A program made the translations under genes and the position numbers. From Noviherbaspirillum massiliense JC206 (lineage in GTDB: Bacteria > Pseudomonadota > Gammaproteobacteria > Burkholderiales > Burkholderiaceae_D): a DNA stretch of 64,000 nt. The notes under the pieces are model-generated. The model saw only the letters and a program-made list of their open reading frames with translations. It was not told where the DNA came from and did not search any database. The stretch's first letter is position 1. Every line of letters begins with the position of its first letter. Location: assembly GCF_000312045.1 (NCBI RefSeq), contig NZ_HE978635.1:498674-562673 (forward strand), given 5' to 3'. Shown here piece after piece: positions 17,561-27,000 of the stretch.

Positions 17561-18675
17561 GGCTTGTTTCCCAGATCGCGGTGGATGCGCGACAGCAGCA
17601 GCAGGGCTTCCGCCGCGGTTTTGCCCCTGGCCGCATCATCCTGCAGCGCCCGCAGGCGCTCGACCACATTTGCGAGGTAGCCACCCTGCGCGCCAAGTTC
17701 CGCCAGGTCCTGCGGCGTCGGCATCAGGCGTATTCCGGTCAGGTCGGCGCGCAACGCGCGGGCGCGGGCCTGAGCGTCGGCGATCGCCGCTTCCAGGCGG
17801 GAAGACGCGGCCAGGTCGAGCGCGCCGCGCACGGTCAGCTGCACCACATCCCGGGTCCCGAGGTCCGCAAGCCTGGCCGTCAGCATCTCGACATCGGACG
17901 CGACCGCGAGCGTCTCATCCCAGCGCTGCCAGTCATACCGGCCGATACGGTGCTCGGACACTTGAGGCAGTGCACGCGGCTCTTCGATTTTCACTTCCAG
18001 CACCATGCCGGAACGGTTTTCGCGGAAGCGGTCGGTCTCCGGCGTGCCGGAATACCAGGTGCGCTCGTTGATCTGGTAGAGGCCGTGCCAGTCGCCTAGT
18101 GCAAGGTAATCAAGCGAGGCGCGCTGCGCCCGCTCCGCTGCAATCGGATTGCCGCCGTCAATGCCTTCCGGCAGCCTTTCCAGCACACTGCCATGCGACA
18201 GTCCGATGCGCACATGGCCCTCTGCCGTAACAGCGCGGTCAAAGAATTCGGTCACGTCATCAAAGGTGCGGCGCTGCGTCAGTGGTGCGGCGAGAATGGA
18301 AAAGCCTTCGTCGAAGGACAGCAGTTGCGGTGCAAGCAGGAGTTTTACGTTGCCAGGAATGCAGTTGAGGCGGAGAGCACGCGTCCATACGCTTTCCGGC
18401 AGCGCCGCATCATGATTGCCGGGAATCATGATCCAGTGCCCGCGAAAACCGGCCAGCGAGGCGAACAGGCGCCGGACCACACGGTCGGTCACCGTCTGCT
18501 GGTCGAACACGTCGCCCGCCACCAGGACCGCCTGCACGCCCAATTGGCTTGCCAGGCGCGCAATGTTTTCCACCGCCTCGAACCGGGCCTCCGCAAGCAG
18601 TGCGGCTTCTTCCGGGCCAAACTGGCCGAATCGCGTGCCTATCTGCCAGTCTGCGGTGTGGAGAAAATGGACCAA
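17557..18675 (-). CDS. SbcD/YhaO-like metallophosphoesterase DNA nuclease
   Basis: A 372-residue calcineurin-type phosphoesterase. The metal motifs are in order: HTADWQIG (Asp/His, residues 6-13), AGDVFD (~54), PGNHD (~85), LSHGS (~160) and LGDWHG (~195). A C-terminal ~120-residue domain probably docks the ATPase. It should be the Mn2+-dependent nuclease subunit of an Mre11/SbcD-like complex whose ATPase is the overlapping downstream gene. The start matches the family N-terminus. The closest organisation known to me is Bacillus yhaO-yhaN. Confidence 0.87.
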   Translation of the reverse strand: MVHFLHTADWQIGTRFGQFGPEEAALLAEARFEAVENIARLASQLGVQAVLVAGDVFDQQTVTDRVVRRLFASLAGFRGHWIMIPGNHDAALPESVWTRALRLNCIPGNVKLLLAPQLLSFDEGFSILAAPLTQRRTFDDVTEFFDRAVTAEGHVRIGLSHGSVLERLPEGIDGGNPIAAERAQRASLDYLALGDWHGLYQINERTWYSGTPETDRFRENRSGMVLEVKIEEPRALPQVSEHRIGRYDWQRWDETLAVASDVEMLTARLADLGTRDVVQLTVRGALDLAASSRLEAAIADAQARARALRADLTGIRLMPTPQDLAELGAQGGYLANVVERLRALQDDAARGKTAAEALLLLSRIHRDLGNKP

Positions 18676-18957
18676 GCTGCACTCCTCTGTTTCTGATCAC
18701 CCGAATATATCAAATCGGGGAGGGCTTGCGAATTGGGCACAGATGAGCTTTAACGTAACCCGACCTTGGCGATTTTTGTTTAATGGAGGGATCGCCGGTA
18801 GAGGGATCGAAAGCCTGGGAAGCGCGGTCATGTAATTCTTCATTGCAGCGTCTTTTACCGCAATCCCTCTTACCATGCCGCTACTGTCACGGGAGTCCGT
18901 GTCATTGGTTAGCGATATATGCATTTATGGTGGGAGGCGTTTATGCAGCGTCCCCTA

Positions 18958-18973
18958 TATCGATATGTCGATA
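18958..18973. promoter_or_regulatory. Inverted repeat TATCGA-N4-TCGATA
   Basis: Perfect six-base arms with a four-base spacer, about 190 bases upstream of tpsB. The size fits a dimeric regulator half-site pair, but no regulator is identified. Confidence 0.4.
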
Positions 18974-19028
18974 AGTGCTGACCTTTCCCGCCTCATCTGC
19001 ACAAGCACCTATCAACCGCTCTCTCATG

Positions 19029-19049
19029 TTTATGGGATAGCGCCATAAA
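19029..19049. promoter_or_regulatory. Inverted repeat TTTATGG-N7-CCATAAA
   Basis: Perfect seven-base arms and a seven-base spacer, about 113 bases upstream of tpsB. It could be an operator or a short stem. It is one of three symmetric sites clustered in this leader. Confidence 0.4.
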
Positions 19050-19071
19050 GATGACTTGGATACGCTTCACC

Positions 19072-19087
19072 CATTTTTGCAAAAATG
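19072..19087. promoter_or_regulatory. 16-base perfect palindrome CATTTTTGCAAAAATG
   Basis: A gapless palindrome 75 bases upstream of the tpsB ATG, in an AT-rich stretch where a promoter would be expected. It is a plausible operator for the tpsB-tpsA operon; the regulator is unknown. Confidence 0.45.
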
Positions 19088-19161
19088 CAAATGAAATAGG
19101 GCGGACGTCTGCGCACTCTTGAACAGGGCATATGCAACGACCGCTAAATTCTGCGTAAGAC

Positions 19162-21003
19162 ATGGTTCATCTGACGATCAAGCCTGCAAAGAAAAAATTG
19201 TCTGTACCCGGCGCAAATACCGGTCGGTCGAACACTCGGACTGTTGGGCCAGTGTCGACCGCTGCTCCATCCAGCATGTGTTCGTCAATTGCACTGGTAT
19301 TTGCTTCAATCGCCATGCCAAATGCGGCCGTGGCGCAGACCGCGCCACCTGGTCCATCATCGGTACAGGCGATTGAAGAAGGCCTGCGCCGGGAAGAAGC
19401 CCGAATGAAGGAATTGCAGCAACAGGTGCAACCCAAATCCGATGTGCTGCAAGCAACACCCCAAGTCGCCGCGCCGATGGCACTTCCAATCGAGACGCCG
19501 TGCTTTCCCATTGAGGAAGTCCAGTTCACCGGCAACCATGTCGGACGGTTTCGTTGGCTGCAGACTACCGTGCAGCCTTACCTGGGACATTGCGTCGGAG
19601 TCGTCGGCATACGCCAGATCGCCGCAGCATTGGATGCCACCCTGATCAATTGGGGATATGCCACGACCCGGGTCTCGCTACCGCAGCAGAATCTCAAGTC
19701 CGGTGTCCTGACCTTTCATCTGCACGTAGGTCGGGTAGCCGAGGTGCGCATGGTGAAGGCCGATGATCCGAAAACATCCGACGATGCATGGGGAACCTGG
19801 TGGAATGCGTTCCCCACCGGCCGCAAAGACATTCTGAATGTGCGTGACCTGGAACAGGGCGTGGAACAGATGAAGCGGGTACCAAGCCAGACGGTCGCCA
19901 CCGAGCTGGAACCGGGAACGGATCCGGATACGAGCATCGTGAAAATCCTGCGCAAGCCGGGCAGCTTATCCGACCGTGTACGCGGAGGCATCACGCTGGA
20001 CAATTCAGGCAACGAGGTATTGGGAGCGACCCAATTGTCGACCTATCTGTCTCTCGACAACGTGCTGGGTATCAGCGACATTTTTTCGATCTCGGCCAAT
20101 ACCAATGCTGAGCATCCCGACAGCGACCACCGCAGTCAAAGTGCCGCATTCAATTACAGCATCCCCTGGGGGTACAACACCTTCACGCTCAACAAAACCA
20201 ACAGCCGCTACGCACAGGTGGTGCAGGGAACGACCACACGCTTTCTTTCCAGCGGCACGAGTCAGTCCGCCCAATTTCGCTGGGATCGCGTAATGCTGCG
20301 CACCAGCGCTGCCAAGACAGGCGTGTATGCGGCTGTTGTCACCCGGCGCGCCAAGAGCTTTCTGGATGATGTGGAACTGATCGTGCAGCGGCGGCGCACA
20401 ACCAGTCTGGAAACCGGCGTCGCCTACAAGCAGTTGATTGGGCAAGGTAGTGTGGATTTCGAGATCGGCTATCGGCGCGGCATGCCGTGGCAAGATGCCC
20501 AGGAGGATTTTCCGACAGCCGCGACCGGCGGGCTGACGACACGCCCCACCATCTGGGGGCTATCCGCCGCCTACAGCCAACCGTTCAACATCGGGAAAAC
20601 CCCTGCGCAATACACCGCAGTCCTGCGCGGACAACATACTCGTGACACGACATTGACGATCGACCAGATCGCAATCGGCAACCGCTTCAGCGTGCGCGGT
20701 TTTGATGAAAACAGCCTGCTGCTTGCCGAGAGCGGCTACTTCTTGCGCAACGACTGGCTCGTGCCCGTCAAGCTGGTGACTGAGTTTGACGCCGCTGCCT
20801 ATGTCGGGATCGATATCGGCCGGGTTTGGGGAGCAAGTGCGGGCAATCTGGTTGGTACCAAGCTCGCCGGCGCCGCTGCTGGAGTGCGCGGCAAGTGGAA
20901 GCAGCTCCAGTTCGACTTTTCTGCCGGCACGCCCTTATACAAGCCGGAAGGCTTCCGAACCAAGTATTGGAATCCCTATCTGTCTGCAACCTACGCATTT
21001 TGA
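19162..21003 (+). CDS. TpsB outer-membrane transporter (FhaC/ShlB/CdiB family)
   Basis: A 613-residue two-partner secretion pore. An extended N-terminal region ends in a signal peptide (IALVFASIAMPNAAVAQ, cleavage about residue 58). A linker helix rich in Glu/Gln (EEGLRREEARMKELQQQ) follows, then POTRA domains (FPIEEVQFTGNH at ~115 onward). A 16-strand beta-barrel carries the VRGF motif (VRGFDEN, about residue 513) and ends in Phe, the outer-membrane insertion signal. The N-terminus before the signal is unusually long, so translation may start further in, for example at the Met near residue 39. It lies just upstream of tpsA and should export it. Confidence 0.9.
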   Translation: MVHLTIKPAKKKLSVPGANTGRSNTRTVGPVSTAAPSSMCSSIALVFASIAMPNAAVAQTAPPGPSSVQAIEEGLRREEARMKELQQQVQPKSDVLQATPQVAAPMALPIETPCFPIEEVQFTGNHVGRFRWLQTTVQPYLGHCVGVVGIRQIAAALDATLINWGYATTRVSLPQQNLKSGVLTFHLHVGRVAEVRMVKADDPKTSDDAWGTWWNAFPTGRKDILNVRDLEQGVEQMKRVPSQTVATELEPGTDPDTSIVKILRKPGSLSDRVRGGITLDNSGNEVLGATQLSTYLSLDNVLGISDIFSISANTNAEHPDSDHRSQSAAFNYSIPWGYNTFTLNKTNSRYAQVVQGTTTRFLSSGTSQSAQFRWDRVMLRTSAAKTGVYAAVVTRRAKSFLDDVELIVQRRRTTSLETGVAYKQLIGQGSVDFEIGYRRGMPWQDAQEDFPTAATGGLTTRPTIWGLSAAYSQPFNIGKTPAQYTAVLRGQHTRDTTLTIDQIAIGNRFSVRGFDENSLLLAESGYFLRNDWLVPVKLVTEFDAAAYVGIDIGRVWGASAGNLVGTKLAGAAAGVRGKWKQLQFDFSAGTPLYKPEGFRTKYWNPYLSATYAF

Positions 21004-21044
21004 CGATGATCCTGAAACAAGGCATGGGATCGGAAAGGCCCGAT

Positions 21045-24000
21045 ATGAACTGGCAACGGCACCTTCTCTGGACAAACGGCACTGTTGAGTCTACGTATGT
21101 GCCTGTAAGCACGCGAGCCTGGGTCAGGCAAGTCGCCCGGGCGATCGCGATGCTGATGCTGGCCCAGAGCACGCTGCCGGCTTTCTCGCAATCGACGGCG
21201 CCGGTCGTGCCCAATGCAAATGCGCCGGCCGGGCAGCGGCCGATCATGGATGCAGCGTCCAACGGCGTGCCGATCGTGCATATTGCACCGCCAAGCGCGG
21301 CAGGCGTATCACGCAATGAATATACGCAGTTCAATGTCAACCCGAACGGGCTGATCCTTAACAACAGCACGGTCAACACCCAGACCCAGCTGGGCGGATG
21401 GGTTACGAGCAATCTGCAGCTTGGGCCGGTGCCAGCTCGCATCATTCTCAATGAAGTCGTCAGCACCAATCCCTCGCAATTGCGCGGCACGATGGAAGTG
21501 GCGGGGCAACGCGCGGACATCGTGCTTGCCAACCCGAACGGCATCACCTGCGACGGCTGTGGATTTCTTAACACCGGCCGTGCCAGCCTTTCCACCGGCC
21601 GAGCACAATTCGGCGGCGATGGTTCGATACAAAGCTTCGACGTGCGCCAGGGACAGCTCACCGTCGGCAGTAACGGACTCAGTGCCACCAATGCCGAGCA
21701 GCTTGATCTCATTGCGCGCGGTTTGGTGATCGAAGGCGAGATCTGGGCAAAGAACCTTAACGCCATCACCGGTGCCAACCGGGTGCTTTACGGCTCCTTA
21801 CAGGCAAGCGCACAAAGCGGCACGGGTGCCGTGCCCGGCTTCGCCATCGACATCAAGAATCTGGGCGGCATGTATGCCAATCAGATCTACCTGGTGGCAA
21901 CCGAAAAGGGCCTGGGCGTCAACAGCGCCGGCCGAACCGCTGCCCTGCAAGGGAATCTTGTGCTGTCTGTCAATGGGGATCTCAGCCTGAGAGACAGCTA
22001 TGCGAAAAAGAATGTTCACATTGACAGTTCCGGGAATATCCAGCTTTCTGGCCAGACCCAGGCCGAAGGCGCTGGGGCCATAAATGCCAGCGGCGATCTC
22101 AGCAATCAAGGCACTGTCGACGTACAAAGTCAGCTTGTGATTAAGGCGGCCGCAATCAGAAATATCGGCACCGTCGCCCAGCGCAATGCCGATGGAGCAT
22201 CGCTTAAGACAGCCGGTGCGATTAACAATAGCGGCGCGATCTATAGTGGCGGCACGCTGGTGGCTACCGGCCGTTCGCTGAAAAATGATGCTGGCAAAAT
22301 CACTGCCGCCCTCGATCTGCAGCTGACAAATCAAGGACTGTCAAACGACCAGGGCTTGCTGCAATCAGGACGAGACGCCAGCATCAATACGCAGGGACAA
22401 GTCCTCGTCAACACCAACAGCGGCACAACCGGCGGCATACTCGCCGGTGGCACACTGAATCTGGCAGCAGGCAGTTTGGATAATAGGGCTGGATTCATTG
22501 CCAGTAACGGTAGCCAGGTGTTGAGTGTGACGGCCGATATCGACAACGGTCAGGAAGGAAAGATCCTGGGGAATTCGGACAGCACGATCACGGCAACCAG
22601 AATCTTGAACAGCGCCGGCCTGATCAGCTCGCTCGGCAAAGCGAAGCTTACTGCCGACACACTGGAGAATCGGAGCGGGCAGCTTAGTGCCGGCAACGAC
22701 AGTCAGCTGCAACTGGCAATGTTCGACAATACCAGCGGTGTGCTCACCTCCACGAAAAATCTCGACCTCGCCGCAAACAGCCTTGTCAATGACAGCGGAA
22801 AGCTAATTGGCGATGAGTCGGTGACGATCCAGACCAGCAGCCAGGCGCCTGGAGGCACGATTGCCTCGGCCAATAATGTGACGCTCACTGTCAATGGCGA
22901 CTACAGCAATGCCGGTCTCCTGTCGGCGCAAAAGAATCTGACCGTTAATGCGAGCAACATCCACAACAGCGGGACGCTCACTGCCGGCCAGGCACTTACT
23001 GCCAATACCGGCAATCTTGCCAACTCCGGCGAGATCAGCGCCAACAATCTGCTGCTGAATCTGACCGGGACGCTATCGAATGCCGGTGCCGGGTTGATCG
23101 ACGGCGGCGACACGCGTATTGACGCGGCGACTACCAACAACACCGGCCGCATTTATGGTGACAGGCTGCGCATTGCCGGCGGCACGCTCAACAATAGCCG
23201 CAATGGCGCGATCGCCGCACGCGATACCTTGCTGATCAGCGTGCAGAATTTGAACAATACAGAGGGTGGCCTGATTTACAGTAGCGGTGACATCGAGATG
23301 GCCGGCAGCTTCGATAGCGCAGGCCAGCCGCAGGGAGCGATGCAAAACCTGATAAACGCATCAAGCACTATCGAAGCCGGGCGCAACCTGAGCATTTCCG
23401 CGGTTAGCATCGTGAATCGCAATGACCATTTGACGACTCGGACGGTAGTGGATGGCTCATGGTCCGAAGACAAGATCGAGCCGCGCAGCTCGGGAACCCG
23501 CTATTCGATCGAACATTGCTGGGGCATCGGAGGCGGGCAGGACAACAATTCCTGCATCGTGCATCCCGACCGATATGGCCAACGCAGCACGATACTTCCG
23601 GCACGTTCGGAGAGCTGCGACATTGATGGCAATTGCGCCATGGTACCCAATTACAGTTGGGATTCCCCGGTGTTTGCCCAGTTCCAGATTGCTCCGGTCG
23701 GTCCGCCGCCAGCACAACCCCCTTCCTGCGGGATCTTCGTGCTAGGCGCGGCATGCAGTCAATGGCAATCTGAACTGGTCGCGTGGGATGCGCAATACCA
23801 GAACACCTTGAATCAGCTCACGCCCCGGATTGATGCGTACAATGCTCAGGTCAATGAAGACAATCGGACAGTTAACTTTGAGGATTACACCTGGTACAGG
23901 GTCATCCGCACCGACAGTCACACTCAAGTAGCTAGCAGTGCGCCGGGCCAGATACTCGCCGGTGCCAAGATCATGCTGACTGGCGCCGGCATCGGCAGCA

Positions 24001-27000
24001 CGGTCATCAATAGCGACAGTCATATCGTGGCCGGTGGCGTACTGGAAGTGAACGGCTCGTCGGTATCCAACCAGGCAACCAAAGGTGAAATTCGCTCGGA
24101 CTACAATGCCACGCGAGAGGACACCGAGGTCGTGTCCTGCGGAACATTCGGTAACAAGCATTGCCGTAAATGGTATGGACAAAGCCCGTACCCTATACAG
24201 GCAAAGGTGGATAAGTCTCAGGACCTGCCGACGATACGCTATGACCAATATGCCGGCAACGCGACATCGGGACGGGTGCTGACAGGTGCTGCCGCCAGCG
24301 CCGATAACAGTACGGCGCCCGTAATTATGCCCTCCGCTGGCAGCAGTCGGGACTTGCCACTGCTTGGCCCGACAAGCCGCCTGTTTGCCTTGCATGCCGA
24401 GCCTGCAGCCCTCTATCTGGTAGAAACCGATCCGCGCTTTACCAATTACCGTACTTTCCTTAGCTCCGACTATTTCCTGAATGCGCTCAATCGCGATCCG
24501 TCGCATCAGATCAAACGCTATGGCGACGGCTTCGCCGAACAGCAGCTCGTCAATGACCAAATTCTCGCCTTGACTGGGCGGCGCTACTTGAGCGGCTATG
24601 CCAGCACGGAAGATGAATACAAGGCGCTGATGAATGCCGGCGTCGCCTTCGCCAGGCAATATCGGCTTACGCCCGGAGTGGCATTGACGGCTGAGCAGAT
24701 CGCTCTTCTGAGTACCGATATTGTCTGGCTGGTCACGCGCACAGTCGCCTTACCCGATGGCTCGAACCAGGACGTGCTCGTACCTCAGGTCTATCTGCGC
24801 CGCCCGACCAGCATAGATCTAATGCCAAACGGGGCGCTGATAGCGGCCAACAATGTCCGCATCACCACCGCAGGCGATCTAGTCAACAAAGGCACGATCG
24901 CCGGCGACAGCGTCACTATCGAGGCCGACAACGATCTGGTCAACCAGCAAGGCCATATCGGCGGTCATGACATCTGGATGCACGCTAGTAATGACCTGAA
25001 GAACCTGTCCGGCGTCATCGGCGGCACTGGTGCGAATTCGCTAGTTAACCTGCTTGCGGGAAGGGACATGCTGCTGCAAACCCAGACCGTGCAGACGGCT
25101 AGCAAGGATGGCAACAGCACCCGCACCAACGTGCAACGCGTGGCTACCATACAGGGTGGCGATGTGCAGCTGGAAGCCGGACGCGATCTTGCCATTGCGG
25201 GCGCTATTGTGAATGCGAAGCAGAACCTGATAGCAACGGCTAGCGAGATCAAGGTGACGGCCGTGGCCGGGGGACAGCGGATCGAGGCCCAGGGCATAAG
25301 TGGCCGCAGTATCCGCGAGGATGCTGACAAAACCGAAGGCGGCCAGGTGCCTGCCTCGCGTACCGCCTACTCTAGAGAAGAGCAAATCGCCAACCAGTTG
25401 GCAACGCTCAATTCCGGCAACAACGTGGTGCTCGCCGCCACCGGCAACGTCGGTATTCAGGGTGCGAATATTGCCGCCGGCCAGGCCGGATCGGGTGAGG
25501 TGCAGATCCAGGGGCAGAGCGTCATCATTGAATCGACCAAGGACCGTTCAGCGACCGACACACAGTTCATCGGTGCCAAGAGTTACACGCGGGGGGCGCG
25601 TGATGATGAAACCTTGGTTGGCGGCTCCATCACGGCCGCCGACAATGTCGCGATCCGCGCAACCGGCGCGCCTGCTATCCGGGTTTATAACAATGATGGC
25701 AGCCATGCCGGTGATGACAACGGCGGTCCGGCTGTAGGGAATGTTGGTGGCGACATTGCGCTCACGGGAGTGGCAATCGCCGCGCAAAAGGGGCAAGTAG
25801 CGCTGACCGCCAACAACGACATCGTGGTTCAGAACGGCACGGCACGCCATCTGACCATCGATGAGAGCTACAGCAAGAGCGGCAATATGCTGCGCACCAC
25901 GGCAACCACGAGGTCAGACTACGTCGATGCCATGCAAGTGCAAGGCAGCAGCGTCAGCGGCAATACCTTCGTGGCGCAGGCGATCCATGATCTGACCGTG
26001 CAAGGAAGCTCCGTGGCTGGCGACGGCGATGTGACGCTGGCAGCAGGTAACAACGCATCCATTATTGCGGCCATCGGTACCCGCACAGAAAGCCACTACA
26101 CCAAGGTCAAGGAAGACGGTTTCCTGAGCGGTGGTGGGTTCGGCATCACCTATGGTGAGCGGATCACCACGACGGATCAGAACCAGCGAGCAACGACCCA
26201 GAGCGGCCAGTCGCGCAGCCTCGTTGGCTCCAATGGCGGCAACCTCAATGTGCAGTCTGGGGCCGCGGTGAAGGTCAGCGGCAGCGACATCGTCGCCGCA
26301 CAGGATGTCGATATCACTGGCAAGAGCGTCACGATCGATCCGGGACGCGACACTACAGACGGCAAGCTGACGTATCGGATGCAACAGGATGGCCTGACGC
26401 TAGCGGTCGGCGGGACCGTCGTAAACGCTATCCAGACCATGCAGGCGATGGACGACGCGGCCGGCAACACCGGCAACTCGCGCGTGAAGGCACTGGCCGC
26501 CGCCACGGCGGCGATGGCTGCTGCCAATGCGGCCAAGGACGTTGCAACGAATGGCGTGAGTGTCAGCATTAGTCTGACAGTTGGTCATTCGGAAACTGAG
26601 CAGACCCGTACTCACTCTGCTAGCAACGCTGTCGGTAGCACGGTCGTGGCCGGCAACGACCTTAACATTCGCGCCACGGGCGACGGTAAGGCAAGCAACA
26701 TCCATGTGATCGGCAGCGACCTCTCCGCTAATAACAATGTCAATCTCGTTGCCGAACATGAGGTCAACTTTCTGGCGGCGCAGGACCTGGAGTCGCAGCA
26801 CAGCAAAAGCAAGAGCATGAGTGCGGCCGCTGGGGTCGCCATCTCGGCCAGCACCAATGGAGGCATTGCCCTAGGCGTGACCGGCAGCGTTGGCATGGGA
26901 CGCAGCCAGGAAGATGGCGAAGGCGTCACCCAGCGCAACACGCATGTGACAGCCGGCAACCAGTTAGCGATCAGGAGTGGCGGCGCTACCAACATCAAAG

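Larger units (their letters stand above)
18676..19161 (+). other. Intergenic region upstream of the two-partner secretion locus
   Basis: About 486 bases without a supported gene, AT-richer than its flanks. It holds the divergent promoters of the SbcD-like gene and tpsB. Three inverted repeats lie in its right half (18958-18973, 19029-19049 and 19072-19087) and are listed separately. I see no RNA gene. Confidence 0.6.

Noticed and set aside
15797-17680. 627-codon open frame on the plus strand
   Set aside because: It is antisense to the SbcC-like gene, whose motifs and coupled start are clear; long antisense frames are common in GC-rich DNA.
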